Assembly: GCF_000013085.1 (NCBI RefSeq)
Contig: NC_007643.1
Span: 4,184,501-4,248,500 of the forward strand
DNA from: Rhodospirillum rubrum ATCC 11170
GTDB taxonomy: Bacteria > Pseudomonadota > Alphaproteobacteria > Rhodospirillales > Rhodospirillaceae
Direction of reading: 5' to 3'
Length of the DNA: 64,000 bases
Every line of letters begins with the position of its first letter. Position 1 is the stretch's first letter. A program made the position numbers and the translations under genes. Under the pieces are notes generated by a model that saw only the letters and a list, made by a program, of their open reading frames with translations, was not told where the DNA came from and did not search any database. This document shows positions 42,209 through 51,315 of this stretch, in pieces.

Positions 42209-43339
42209 TCAGCGCAGGCGCGGCCGAATGGAAATATTCAGCAGCAAACCCGCCGAAACCATCACCGCGATCATCACCGTTCCGCCATAGGATACCAAAG
42301 GCAGCGGAATGCCGACCACCGGGATCAATCCCATGACCATCGCCAGATTGACGAAGACATACAGAAAGAACGACGAGGCCACGCCAACGGCGCACAGGCG
42401 GCCAAAGACGTATTTGGTGCGCGCCGCCACGATGTATCCGTAAATGACGATGGCGCAGCAGGCGCCAAGGATCAGCATGCCGCCGAACATGCCCAGTTCC
42501 TCGGCGATGACCACGAAGATGAAATCCGTGTGCTTTTCGGGCAGGAAGCCAAGCTGGCTTTGCGAGCCGTTGAGCAGGCCCTTGCCCCAGATCCCCCCCG
42601 ACCCCAGGGCGATCTTCGATTGAATGATGTTATAGCCCGCCCCCAAGGGATCGCGCTCGGGGTTGAGGAAGGTCAGAACCCGGGCCTTCTGGTAGTCGTG
42701 CATGTGGCTCCACAGCACCGGCAGCGAGACACCGGCGGCGGTGAAGGCGACGACCAGCGTCCATAACGGCAGACCGCCGAGCAGGGCGATGATGCCGCCG
42801 GTGGCGGCAAGCAGGATGCTGGTGCCGAGATTGGGCTGCAAGAACACTAGCCCCACCGGCAGCAGGGTCAGGAAGGCGGCGGGCAAGGCGGCCAGCAAGG
42901 TGGTGCAGCGGTCGTTGGGCAGGTGGTGGTAATAGCGCGCCAAAGCCACGATCAGCCCGACCTTCATGAACTCCGAGGGCTGAACGGCGACCACCCCCAG
43001 GTTCAACCAGCGCTGGGCCCCCATGCCGACATGGCCAAAAACCGCCACGCCGACCAGGGCCAGCAGGAAGAAGCCATAAATGGCATAGGCCGCGTGCATG
43101 ATCAGCCGCACGTTGACGCAGGCCAAGGCCAGGGCGGCGACGAGACCGATGCCGAAGCGGATCAGATGGCTGTCCGCCCAGGGATCGGCCCGCCCGCCGG
43201 CGGCCGAGAACAGGGCCAGGGCCCCCACCAGCGATAGAAAGGCCAGCGCCAGCAGGAACAAGATATCGTGGATGCGCAGCGAGGCTACCACATGCCAGGG
43301 CGTAACCAGCGGCTCGTCGAGCAGCTCTTTTTTCGCCAC
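42209..43339 (-). CDS. rodA: Rod-shape SEDS peptidoglycan polymerase
   Basis: A 376-residue polytopic protein with about ten helices, the glycosyltransferase that makes peptidoglycan strands during elongation. Family motifs are GAQRWLNLGVVAVQPSEFMKVGLIVALARYY (seen in parts around 120-145), FLQPNLGTSILL with the catalytic-site Asp replaced by Asn-Leu as in RodA, and LPEKHTDFIFVVIAEELG. GTG start with GGAG upstream. The usual mreBCD and mrdA (PBP2) genes are not in the window; upstream on the same strand is terC. Confidence 0.93.
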   Translation of the reverse strand: MAKKELLDEPLVTPWHVVASLRIHDILFLLALAFLSLVGALALFSAAGGRADPWADSHLIRFGIGLVAALALACVNVRLIMHAAYAIYGFFLLALVGVAVFGHVGMGAQRWLNLGVVAVQPSEFMKVGLIVALARYYHHLPNDRCTTLLAALPAAFLTLLPVGLVFLQPNLGTSILLAATGGIIALLGGLPLWTLVVAFTAAGVSLPVLWSHMHDYQKARVLTFLNPERDPLGAGYNIIQSKIALGSGGIWGKGLLNGSQSQLGFLPEKHTDFIFVVIAEELGMFGGMLILGACCAIVIYGYIVAARTKYVFGRLCAVGVASSFFLYVFVNLAMVMGLIPVVGIPLPLVSYGGTVMIAVMVSAGLLLNISIRPRLR

Positions 43340-43400
43340 GCGTCTTTACTCCGCTACCCCGCCCCGGAGGGCGGGGCGCTTGATGATGGCGCCGCTCCGT

Positions 43401-44393
43401 CTAGGAACGGCTGTCTGGTGTTTTGTCCGCCGGCCGCAGCAGCGACACGATGACGCCCAAAGCCAGCAGGGCGAAGGTTACGCCCAGCGAGACCGAAGCC
43501 GGCATTTTGCCGATGAACTCGGCATAGAAGATCTTCGATCCGATGAAGATCAGCACCGCCGCCAAGGCGTAGTGCAGGTATACGAAGCGATGGACCATCG
43601 CCGCCAGAGCAAAATAGAGGGCGCGCAGGCCGAGGATGGCAAAGATGTTGCTGGTGTAGACGATGAAGGGATCGGTGGTGATGGCGAACACCGCCGGCAC
43701 GCTGTCCACGGCGAACAGCACGTCGGTGGCTTCGACCACCACCAGGGCCAGGAACAGCGGCGTCGCCCAGGCGACGCTCTTTCCGGTTTCGGGATGGGGG
43801 CGACGCACCCAGAAGCGCTCGCCGTCCAGTTCCTCGGTCACCCGCAGATGGCGGCGCAGGAAGCCGATCAGCTTGTTGTCGGCCAGCGACGCCGCGTCAT
43901 CCTCGTTGCGCGAGACCATCATCTTGACGCCGGTCAGGATCAGGAAGGCGCCGAACAGATAAAGGATCCAGTGGAATTCCGAGATCAGGGCGGCACCCAG
44001 GCCAATCATGATGCCACGCAGCACGATGACGCCCAGGATACCCCAGAACAGAACCCGGTGCTGATAGGCGCGGGGAATGGCGAAATAGCTGAAAACCAGC
44101 GAAATGACGAAGATGTTGTCTAGCGACAGGCTTTTTTCGACGACATAGCCCGTCAGATAGTCCATCCCAGCGGTTTCACCCAGATACCACCAAACCCAGC
44201 CGCCATAGGCCAGGGCGACGGCGATATAGAAAACCGACAGCCGCAGGCTTTGGGCGATCGAAATGTCGTGGGATTTGCGGTTGAGAACGCCGAGGTCGAG
44301 AATCAGCAGGACAAGAACGACGGCGATAAAGGCCAGCCATGCCCAGGCGGGTTTCCCCATCACCGGGATGAATAAAAAATCGAGGAGTTCCAC
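43401..44393 (-). CDS. terC: TerC/Alx family membrane protein
   Basis: A 330-residue inner-membrane protein with about nine helices. TerC marks are EKSLSLDNIFVISLVF and VVEATDVLFAVDSVPAVFAIT, whose acidic residues in the membrane are thought to bind metal; related proteins export Mn2+ or act with metallated exoenzymes. The start is GTG 44393 with GGAGG 6 bases upstream. A 326-bp leader with two stable hairpins precedes it. Confidence 0.9.
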   Translation of the reverse strand: MELLDFLFIPVMGKPAWAWLAFIAVVLVLLILDLGVLNRKSHDISIAQSLRLSVFYIAVALAYGGWVWWYLGETAGMDYLTGYVVEKSLSLDNIFVISLVFSYFAIPRAYQHRVLFWGILGVIVLRGIMIGLGAALISEFHWILYLFGAFLILTGVKMMVSRNEDDAASLADNKLIGFLRRHLRVTEELDGERFWVRRPHPETGKSVAWATPLFLALVVVEATDVLFAVDSVPAVFAITTDPFIVYTSNIFAILGLRALYFALAAMVHRFVYLHYALAAVLIFIGSKIFYAEFIGKMPASVSLGVTFALLALGVIVSLLRPADKTPDSRS

Positions 44394-44719
44394 GGGGAAC
44401 CTCCGGGGTCTTCGAGGCGCCGCGTCAGCGCGAAGACGGCGGAAAGGTCCGACATCGCGGTGACCGCCGTCACCGCCAGAGGGGCCCGGACCCGGGTGTG
44501 GCGTGATATGGGGGCGCCGTGGTCTTTTCGGCAAGGGAGGCGGCGCGGCTTCTTTTTTGGGCGTTTTTTGGGCGGGGCGGGTGATTGTTCATGAATCATG
44601 AACAGTGATGTTCTCCGTTTCCCGGTTCCCCCGGCGCTCCGCAACCCCCACCTTGTTGGGGTACGGCGGCCTGAAGGGGCCTTAAGCCGTGCAGGAACCC
44701 AAGACTGGAGATCCGTTCA
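44394..44719 (-). promoter_or_regulatory. Structured leader upstream of terC (divergent intergenic region)
   Basis: This gene-free stretch separates terC from the first yceI. GCGGTGAC (44457-44464) pairs with GTCACCGC (44469-44476) around CGCC. On the terC mRNA, GTCTTCG and CGAAGAC flank a GC-rich stem directly before the CCGGAGG ribosome site. Mn2+ riboswitches of the yybP-ykoY type often precede terC-like genes, but the conserved GGGGAGTA core is not visible here. Repeated C-rich and A-rich tracts (44552-44578) are also present. Confidence 0.35.
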
Positions 44720-45325
44720 ATGACTGCGATCCGTTCCCGCGCGACCCGCGCCTTCGCCCCGCTCGCCCTGGCCGCCGGCCTTGGGCTGTTCGCCATCCAC
44801 CCGGCCCTGGCGGCGCCCGAGACCTATAAGGTCGATCCCGCCCACACCCATGTGCTGTTCAAGGTCAGCCATTTCGGCTTCTCCACCTTCGTCGGCAAGT
44901 TCAAAACCTTCGAGGGCAGCGTCGTTCTTGACGAGGCCAAGCCCGCTGACAGCAAGGTCGCTTTCACCATCGATTTGGCCGGGGTGTCGACCGATGTCGC
45001 CAAGCTCGACGAGCACCTGAAGTCGGCCGATTTCTTCGATGTCGCCAAATTCCCCACCGCCACCTTCAAAAGCACCGCCGTGACCCTGACCGGCGACAAG
45101 ACCGCCAAGGTCGTTGGCGATCTGACCCTGCATGGCGTGACCAAGCCCGTCACCCTTGATGTCGTCCTCAACAAAATCGGCGCCAATCCGGTGTCCAACG
45201 CCCAATCCGCCGGCTTTGGCGCGACGACCACCCTCAAGCGCAGCGATTTCGGCATCACCACCTATTCGCCCAACATCGGCGAGGACGTGGTGATCGAGAT
45301 CCAGTTGGAAGGCCAGCGGTCCTAA
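44720..45325 (+). CDS. YceI family periplasmic protein (first of two)
   Basis: A 201-residue protein with a signal peptide (about 1-31, ending ALA) and a lipocalin-like YceI domain. Typical segments are YKVDPAHTHVLFKVSHFGFSTFVGKF (read here in pieces from residue 35), DVAKFPTATFKST and GDLTLHGVTKPVTLDV. YceI proteins bind isoprenoid lipids such as polyprenyl quinone-like molecules in the periplasm. GGAG stands 9 bases before the ATG. It leads an operon with a cytochrome b561 and a second YceI. Confidence 0.9.
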   Translation: MTAIRSRATRAFAPLALAAGLGLFAIHPALAAPETYKVDPAHTHVLFKVSHFGFSTFVGKFKTFEGSVVLDEAKPADSKVAFTIDLAGVSTDVAKLDEHLKSADFFDVAKFPTATFKSTAVTLTGDKTAKVVGDLTLHGVTKPVTLDVVLNKIGANPVSNAQSAGFGATTTLKRSDFGITTYSPNIGEDVVIEIQLEGQRS

Positions 45326-45352
45326 GGTTTCGTTCTTTTAGGAGGATCGGTC

Positions 45353-45919
45353 ATGGCCCTTCCCTTCGGCGACGAGGCCGCGCGCTACGGCGCGGTCAGC
45401 CGGATCGCCCATTGGCTTACCGCCCTTGCGGTTATCGCATTGATCGGCCTGGGCTGGGTCATGGCCGACCTGCCTTTGGGTGCCCAAAAGCTCGAGCTTT
45501 ACGCCCTGCATAAATCGATCGGCGCCCTGGTGCTGATGGTGACCCTGGCCCGCCTGGGCTGGCGCTTGGCGCAACGCGGTCCAAGCGGCCATGCCGAGCA
45601 TGCGCCCTGGGAACGGGTGATGGCCAAGGCCGCCCATGTCGGCCTTTATGCCGGCCTGCTGGCCATGCCGCTGACCGGTTGGATCGCCAGTTCGGCGGCC
45701 AATTTCCCGGTCAGCGTCTTTGGGCTGTTCACCCTGCCCAATCTTGTCGCTCCCGATCAGGCCCTGCGCGAAGCCGCCGCCACGCTTCATGGCGCCCTGG
45801 CCTGGGGGGTGGTTGGGCTGATCGTTCTTCACGCCGCCGGGGCGGTGAAACATCACCTGATCGACCGCGACGATACGCTGCGGCGCATGCTTCCCCTCGC
45901 CCGCCGCCCTTCCCGATAA
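45353..45919 (+). CDS. Cytochrome b561 family membrane protein
   Basis: A 188-residue di-heme membrane cytochrome with four helices. Candidate heme ligands are His20 in RIAHWLTALAV, His53 in ALHKSIGAL, and histidines in HVGLYAGLLAMPLTG and in the last helix (TLHGALAWGVVGLIVLHAAGAVKHH). Such proteins transfer electrons between quinol and periplasmic acceptors. The position between two YceI genes suggests a shared role with an isoprenoid or quinone ligand. AGGAGG precedes the ATG. Confidence 0.88.
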   Translation: MALPFGDEAARYGAVSRIAHWLTALAVIALIGLGWVMADLPLGAQKLELYALHKSIGALVLMVTLARLGWRLAQRGPSGHAEHAPWERVMAKAAHVGLYAGLLAMPLTGWIASSAANFPVSVFGLFTLPNLVAPDQALREAAATLHGALAWGVVGLIVLHAAGAVKHHLIDRDDTLRRMLPLARRPSR

Positions 45920-45931
45920 GGACTTGCCAGA

Positions 45932-46510
45932 ATGATCCCCCGTTCCGTTTCCCGGCTGTTCGCCCTGGCGCTTTTCGCCTCCCTCGGCGCCCTGCCCAAG
46001 CCCGGCTTCGCCGCCGATCCTTGGACCGCCGATGCGGCGGCCAGCCGTCTGACTTTCCAGGGTACCCAGATGGGGGCGGCCTTTGACGGCCGCTTCCAGG
46101 CCTTCACCCCGCAGATCACCTTCTCGCCCGATGATCTGGCGGGCAGCGCCGTGGCCGTCACCATCGACATGGCCTCGGCGGTGACCGGCAGCCCCGATCG
46201 CGATGGCGAGATCGGCAAGCCGGCGTGGTTCGATGTGGCGGCCCATCCCACCGCTGGCTTCGTCACCACCGCCATCACCCCGGCCGCCGAGGGCAAGGGC
46301 TATGTCGGCAAGGCTGATCTGACCATTCGCGGCATCACCAAGGCGGTGGAGGTTCCCTTCACCGTGACCATCGACGGCGCCAAGGCGGTGGCCGAGGGCC
46401 AAGTGACCGTCGACCGCACCGATTTCAGCGTCGGCACCGGCGAATGGGCCGGCGACGGCGCCGTCGGGCGCAAGGTGACCATCGCCTTCCACATCGAAGC
46501 CACGCGCTGA
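45932..46510 (+). CDS. YceI family periplasmic protein (second of two)
   Basis: A 192-residue secreted YceI protein. The signal peptide is about 27 residues (LFALALFASLGALPKPGFAA). The domain shows WTADAAASRLTFQGTQMGAAFDGRF, WFDVAAHPTAGFVTTAI and ADLTIRGITKAVEVPFTV. It differs from the first copy by lacking the HTHVLFKVSH histidines, so the ligand may differ. It follows the cytochrome gene by 12 bp and converges on the sulfotransferase gene with 7 bp between them. Confidence 0.88.
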   Translation: MIPRSVSRLFALALFASLGALPKPGFAADPWTADAAASRLTFQGTQMGAAFDGRFQAFTPQITFSPDDLAGSAVAVTIDMASAVTGSPDRDGEIGKPAWFDVAAHPTAGFVTTAITPAAEGKGYVGKADLTIRGITKAVEVPFTVTIDGAKAVAEGQVTVDRTDFSVGTGEWAGDGAVGRKVTIAFHIEATR

Positions 46511-46517
46511 GGGGTTC

Positions 46518-48146
46518 TCAGCGCCCGTCCAGGGCGGTGAGAAGCGGCCCGAGGTGGGTCTGGAACCGCCGGCCGCGACCGACGGAGGCGTCGGTGATCG
46601 GCTGGCGGACCTGGACCTGGGACAAGGTGGTGACCGCCCGCCCGCCCCGGGTATGGTCAAGGCAGGCCTCGTCCCACTCCAGGCCAAGGTGGGCGACCAG
46701 CCGGCGGGCCTCGGCCTCCGGGTCGGCGACCAGGGCCTCGTAATCAACGGCGGTCATGCGCTCATCGCCCAGCACGGCCTGCCAGTGGCCGGTCAGCCGC
46801 TCTTGAAGGCGATAGTAGCGCCCGGCCCGCCCCAGATCGGTGGTCCAGGCGTGGCCCTGGCCGAACAGATTGCGAAAGCACGACAGGCAGCAATCGACGG
46901 GATCGCGCCGGCACCAGATGATCCTGGCGCCGGGCAGGGCGGCGGCGATCAGCCCCAGATGCAGCCAGTTACCCGGGGTCTTGTTGATGATGCGCCCGGC
47001 CCGGGGGGCGAGGCCGCGCAGGCGGTCGCGATAATCCGCCCCCAAAGCCGCTAGCCGCTCGGGATCAAGGCCTTGCGGATCGGCGCTATAGCCGCCCAGG
47101 CCGTTGGCGACCACCCTTTCGCCAAACAGCAAGATCTCGCCGGCGCCATGGATCGCCCGGTGGCGGTCAAGGATCTGTTCGACCAGCGTGGTGCCCGAGC
47201 GCGGCATGCCGACGATGAACACCGGCAAAGGATCGCCCTCGCCGACCGGCCGCAGCTTGGGCGTCCAGCGTTCCAGGCTGTCGACCATGGCGCTCAGCGC
47301 CGGCAGTTCATCGGGCAGGCCCCTGCCCTTCAGGCTGTTGCCCGCCTGATAATGGGCGAAGGCCTCGTCGTCGCGGCCCATGTCCTCCAGCGCCTTGGCG
47401 CTGGCGAAATGCAGCTTTACCGCCTCTTCGGCGCTCCTCTCGCCCAGGCTGGGCAGCAGGGCCGCCAGGGCCGGCCAGTCCGGGTCGTCGGGGCGGAAGG
47501 TCTTGGCTTTCGACAGCGCGACCAGGGCGGCCAGCGACGTGGGTTGCCGCTTCAAGGCAAGGCGGGCCGTCGCCTCGGCCTCGGCCAGACGGCCGAGGCT
47601 GAGCAGCAGATCGGTGCGCAGGCTGAGCGCCTCGGCGTCATTGGGGGCCAGGGCTAGGGCGCGGGCGCTGGGCGCTTCGGCGTCATTGGGGCGCTGGTCA
47701 AGCAGCCGGGCTCCGGCCAGGGCAATCCAACTGGCGGCCTCGCGCGGCAGACGGCGGGTGGCGTCCAGGGCCTCGGCCTCGGCCTCGCGGGGATGGCCGG
47801 CCGCGATCAGCAGACGGGCCAGACGCAGGCGCAAGGCGCCGTCCTTGGGGGCGAGGCGCACCGCCGCCCGGGCATGATCAATGGCGCCGGCCAGATCGCC
47901 CTTGCGGGCCAGCAGCATCGCCAGATTGCCGCGGTGGGTGGCGTTATCGGGGTCGAGCCGGACCGCCTGACCCAGCGCCTTCACCGCCGCTTCGGCCTGA
48001 CCGGCGGCGAACAGGCATTCGGCCATTTCGGCTTGGAGAACGGCCGCGCCCGGGGTGGCGGCCAGGGCCGCGCGATAGCGGGCGATCGCCTCGCCTAGGC
48101 GCCCCTGACGGCGCAAGGCGCGCGCCGCCGCGTGATGGCCCTGCAT
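46518..48146 (-). CDS. Sulfotransferase with N-terminal tetratricopeptide repeats
   Basis: A 542-residue cytoplasmic protein. Residues 1 to about 250 are six or so TPR units (for example GHPREAEAEALDATRRLPRE). The rest is a sulfotransferase domain: the PAPS phosphate loop is FIVGMPRSGTTLVEQIL (about residue 312), followed by GRIINKTPGNWLHLGLI and RRDPVDCCLSCF for the 3'-phosphate. The acceptor could be a protein, a glycan or a lipid. AAAGGA stands 7 bases upstream of the ATG. Confidence 0.87.
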   Translation of the reverse strand: MQGHHAAARALRRQGRLGEAIARYRAALAATPGAAVLQAEMAECLFAAGQAEAAVKALGQAVRLDPDNATHRGNLAMLLARKGDLAGAIDHARAAVRLAPKDGALRLRLARLLIAAGHPREAEAEALDATRRLPREAASWIALAGARLLDQRPNDAEAPSARALALAPNDAEALSLRTDLLLSLGRLAEAEATARLALKRQPTSLAALVALSKAKTFRPDDPDWPALAALLPSLGERSAEEAVKLHFASAKALEDMGRDDEAFAHYQAGNSLKGRGLPDELPALSAMVDSLERWTPKLRPVGEGDPLPVFIVGMPRSGTTLVEQILDRHRAIHGAGEILLFGERVVANGLGGYSADPQGLDPERLAALGADYRDRLRGLAPRAGRIINKTPGNWLHLGLIAAALPGARIIWCRRDPVDCCLSCFRNLFGQGHAWTTDLGRAGRYYRLQERLTGHWQAVLGDERMTAVDYEALVADPEAEARRLVAHLGLEWDEACLDHTRGGRAVTTLSQVQVRQPITDASVGRGRRFQTHLGPLLTALDGR

Positions 48147-48192
48147 GGATGGGTCCTTTTTCCGCCAATTTCGCCCCCGTCTATAGCATGGG

Positions 48193-48660
48193 TTAATCCC
48201 CCAGGGGAAAGCCGGCGCGCCGCGAGACGGTGCGCAGGCTGAAGGCCGAGCGGATGCGGGCGACGCCGGGCAGGCGGGTGAGATAGATCTTGTGGATGCG
48301 TTCGAAATCAAGGGTGTCGGCGGCGACGAAGCGCAGCAGGTAATCGGCGCTGCCCGACATCAGGTGGCATTCCATGACCTCCGGGCAGACTCGGACCGCC
48401 GCCTCGAAGGCCGATAAACTGGCCTCCGACTGGCTGGCCAGGGTGATCTCAACGAAAATCGAGGCCGGTTTGCCAAGGGCGATCTGATCGAGCACCGCCG
48501 TATAACCGCCGATCACCCCCTCGTCTTCCAGCCGCTTCACCCGCCGCAGGCAGGCCGAAGCCGATAGGCCGATGCGCTCGGCAAGCTCGGTGTTGGTGAT
48601 GCGGCCGTCGCATTGTAAGGCCCGCAGAATCTTACGATCTAGCGTATCGAGGGCGACCAT
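48193..48660 (-). CDS. Lrp/AsnC family regulator, probable regulator of ald
   Basis: A 155-residue regulator. The winged-helix region is LDRKILRALQCDGRITNTELAERIGLSASACLRRVKRLEDEGVI (residues 6-49, written in full in the sequence), and the ligand-binding RAM/ACT domain follows with GSADYLLRFVAAD. It is divergent from alanine dehydrogenase with 157 bp between starts. In many bacteria a divergent Lrp-type protein (AldR) controls ald in response to alanine, so the same is expected here. Confidence 0.88.
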   Translation of the reverse strand: MVALDTLDRKILRALQCDGRITNTELAERIGLSASACLRRVKRLEDEGVIGGYTAVLDQIALGKPASIFVEITLASQSEASLSAFEAAVRVCPEVMECHLMSGSADYLLRFVAADTLDFERIHKIYLTRLPGVARIRSAFSLRTVSRRAGFPLGD

Positions 48661-48816
48661 TGGCACGATCCACGAAAATTCGGACGATTTCCGCCTGAAT
48701 GTTGTGCATAGGCGCATAGGCCCTGGTCGTTTCGCAAGCACATTTCACCGAATCCGGCGCAGAGTTTTGATCTCTCGTCACCATCCCCCGCCGCGCGGGC
48801 CTTGAAGGATTGTCGC
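48661..48816. promoter_or_regulatory. Divergent control region lrp-type regulator / ald
   Basis: The gap is more AT-rich than its surroundings and contains the partial dyad GAAAATTCGGACGATTTCC (48674-48692) and the repeated GCATAGG (48708-48720). Either could be part of an Lrp-type operator. No convincing -35/-10 pair was identified. Confidence 0.35.
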
Positions 48817-49935
48817 ATGCGTATCGGTGTTCCCAAGGAAATCAAGAATCACGAATACCGGGTCGGCCTGACCCCCAATAGCGTTCATGAATTCGTCGAC
48901 CACGGTCACGCCGTGGTGGTGGAAAGCGGCGCTGGCCTGGGCATCGGCTCGACCGACGCCGATTACATCAAGGCCGGCGCCACCATCGCTGCGACGGCGG
49001 CCGAGGTGTTCGCCGGCGCCGAGATGGTGATCAAGGTCAAGGAGCCCCAGGCGGTTGAATGCGCCATGCTGCGCCCCGGCCAGATCCTTTACACCTATCT
49101 GCACCTCGCCCCCGATCCCGAGCAGACCCGCGCCCTGATCGCCTCGGGCGCCACCTGCATCGCCTATGAGACGGTGACCGACGCCAAGGGCGGCCTGCCG
49201 CTGCTGGCGCCGATGTCCCAGGTGGCCGGTCGCATGGCGATCCAGGCCGGCGCCCATTGCCTGGAAAAGGCCCATGGCGGCGAAGGCGTGCTGTTGGGCG
49301 GCGTGCCCGGGGTCGCCCCGGCCAAGGTGGCGATCATCGGCGGCGGCGTGGTCGGCGAGAACGCCGCGCAGATCGCCCTGGGCATCGGCGCCGAGGTCAC
49401 GGTGCTTGATCGCTCGCTCGACGCCCTCGCCCGGCTGTCGGCGCGCTTTGGCGCCGGCCTCAAGACCGTCTATTCAACCCGGGCGGCGCTGGAGCAAACG
49501 GTGCTCGAGTCCGATCTGGTGATCGGCGCGGTGCTGGTGAAGGGCGCCGCTACCCCCAAGCTGGTGACTCGCGCCATGCTGGGCCGCATGCGCCCCGGCG
49601 CGGTGCTGGTCGATGTGGCGATCGATCAGGGCGGCTGCTTCGAGACATCAAAGGCGACCACCCACGACGCGCCGACCTATGTCGTCGATGGCGTGGTTCA
49701 TTACTGCGTGGCCAATATGCCCGGCGCCGTCGCCCGCACCTCGACCTATGCGCTCACCAACGCCACCCTGCCCTATGGTCTGGCGATCGCCACCAAGGGC
49801 TGGAAGGCGGCGCTGGCCGATGATCCCGGCTTGCTCGAAGGGCTGAACGTCCACGCCGGCAAGGTCACCTGCGCCCCGGTCGCCGCCGAATTGGGTTATG
49901 AGCACACCCCGGCGGCGTCGGTGCTGGGCGCGTAA
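48817..49935 (+). CDS. ald: Alanine dehydrogenase
   Basis: A 372-residue NAD-dependent enzyme that converts alanine to pyruvate and ammonium. The N-terminal [17 protein letters not shown] with the substrate Arg15, KVKEPQ with the lysine near 74, YLHLA with the catalytic His near 95, and the cofactor loop [17 protein letters not shown] are all present, as is DVAIDQGG. Length matches the family exactly. AAGGA stands 7 bases before the ATG. Divergent from the Lrp-type regulator. Confidence 0.96.
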   Translation: MRIGVPKEIKNHEYRVGLTPNSVHEFVDHGHAVVVESGAGLGIGSTDADYIKAGATIAATAAEVFAGAEMVIKVKEPQAVECAMLRPGQILYTYLHLAPDPEQTRALIASGATCIAYETVTDAKGGLPLLAPMSQVAGRMAIQAGAHCLEKAHGGEGVLLGGVPGVAPAKVAIIGGGVVGENAAQIALGIGAEVTVLDRSLDALARLSARFGAGLKTVYSTRAALEQTVLESDLVIGAVLVKGAATPKLVTRAMLGRMRPGAVLVDVAIDQGGCFETSKATTHDAPTYVVDGVVHYCVANMPGAVARTSTYALTNATLPYGLAIATKGWKAALADDPGLLEGLNVHAGKVTCAPVAAELGYEHTPAASVLGA

Positions 49936-49984
49936 CCCGGCTAAGATCCGGGCGGGGGGATGGGCGCGCCTGGGACGGCGGCCC

Positions 49985-50617
49985 TCAGGGCGTTTTGCCG
50001 GGCGCCGTTTGGTCAAGCGCCACGTCCATCCCCCGCGCCTCCACCGCCTCGGTGACCTGATCGGCCAACCGCAGGGCGCGGATGATCATCGGCACTGCCA
50101 GGGCGAACCACGCCCTTTCGCGGCCGCGCGCCGCCATCGCCTCGCGGGTCTCCTTGGCCAGCCCCATCAGCACCGGGATGAAGCGGATGGCCAGGGTTAG
50201 GGCGAAGGACACGACCTCGGGACGCAGGCCGAAGCGGGCGAAGGGTTTGAGCGGTCCTTCGAGCGCCGCCATCATCGCCGAAAGCGAGGTGGTATAGGTG
50301 ACCAGCGAGGCGGCCAGCACCAGGGCGACCAGCCGGGCCGAAACCGCCACCGCCTCGGCCCAGCCGGCCAGCCACCATTGGCTGGCGGCGATCAGCACCA
50401 GGAAGAAAGCCAGGGCGCGCAGTTGACCGACCGCCCGCCGCCAGCCCAGGCCGCAGGCCGGATAGACCAGAAAGATCGCCAGGGCCAGCCCGCACAGCGC
50501 CCAGGGATTGTTCACGGGAAACAGCACGGTGCCGAGCACCGCCAGCCCCAGCAGCTTCGCCCCGGCGGGCAGGCGATGAAGGATCGATCGCCCGGGAACA
50601 TAAAGGGCGGCGATCAT
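49985..50617 (-). CDS. bioN: ECF transporter transmembrane subunit T (BioN-like)
   Basis: A 210-residue EcfT protein with five to six helices. It has the coupling-helix motifs of the family, ARGRERAW and EARGMD (A-R-G type), which contact the ATPases. It is coupled by ATGA to the BioM-like ATPase, so the pair is the energy module of an energy-coupling-factor vitamin transporter. BioY or another substrate subunit is not in the window. The gene converges on ald. Confidence 0.83.
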   Translation of the reverse strand: MIAALYVPGRSILHRLPAGAKLLGLAVLGTVLFPVNNPWALCGLALAIFLVYPACGLGWRRAVGQLRALAFFLVLIAASQWWLAGWAEAVAVSARLVALVLAASLVTYTTSLSAMMAALEGPLKPFARFGLRPEVVSFALTLAIRFIPVLMGLAKETREAMAARGRERAWFALAVPMIIRALRLADQVTEAVEARGMDVALDQTAPGKTP

Positions 50618-51315
50618 CCGCCGTCCCGCGCGCTGATCAGGGTTTCATAGAAGGCGCGGGCCTGGGCCGGCGGGCCGTCATGGACGATCCGGCCGCCATC
50701 GATGACCAGCACCCGGTCATAGGCGGCCAGCAGGTCGAGGTCGTGGGTGGCCAGCACCACCCGCTGCGCCAGTCCGGCGACCAGGCGGGCGAACATCCTG
50801 CGACCGGCGAGATCAAGCATGGTCGTCGGCTCGTCCATCACCAGGATCTCGGGATCAAGCGCCATCACCCCGGCCAGGGCGAGGCGCTGCTTCTCGCCGC
50901 CCGAGAGCATATAGGCCGGGCGGTCGTCAAAGCCGGCCAGACCGAAGCGGGCCAGGGCGGCGGCCACCCGGCGGGCGACCTCGGCCTTGTCGAGCTTCAG
51001 GCCCTTGAGGCCAAAGGCGATGTCCTCGGCCGGGGTCGGCATGACGATCTGGGCGTCGGGGTGCTGGAACAGGAAGCCGACCTTGCGCCGCACCGCCCGC
51101 ACCTCTTTGGCGACACTCATCCCATCGACCTCCACCGTGCCGGCGGCGGGCTTGGCAAGGCCGTTGATCAGGCGGATCAGCGTGCTTTTGCCCGCGCCGT
51201 TGGCGCCGATGATCCCGACCCGGGCTTCCTTCAGGGTCAGGGTCAGATCGTGCAGGATCGGCCGGCCGTCCTCGGCCTCGACCCGCACGCCGGTGAAGAC
51301 GATGGTCTGGGTCAT
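50614..51315 (-). CDS. bioM: ECF transporter ATPase (BioM/CbiO-like)
   Basis: A 233-residue ATPase. Walker A is GANGAGKST, the Q-loop region is FLFQHPDAQIVMPT, a form typical of BioM and other ECF ATPases, the signature is LSGGEKQR and Walker B is ILVMDEPTTMLD. It overlaps bioN downstream and the MaoC-like gene upstream by ATGA on each side. Biotin as substrate is inferred from the BioMN-like form and could equally be cobalt or another vitamin. Confidence 0.85.
   Translation of the reverse strand: MTQTIVFTGVRVEAEDGRPILHDLTLTLKEARVGIIGANGAGKSTLIRLINGLAKPAAGTVEVDGMSVAKEVRAVRRKVGFLFQHPDAQIVMPTPAEDIAFGLKGLKLDKAEVARRVAAALARFGLAGFDDRPAYMLSGGEKQRLALAGVMALDPEILVMDEPTTMLDLAGRRMFARLVAGLAQRVVLATHDLDLLAAYDRVLVIDGGRIVHDGPPAQARAFYETLISARDGG

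Noticed and set aside
44394-44640. yybP-ykoY manganese riboswitch upstream of terC
   Set aside because: The conserved GGGGAGTA and matching loop sequences were not found on the terC strand.
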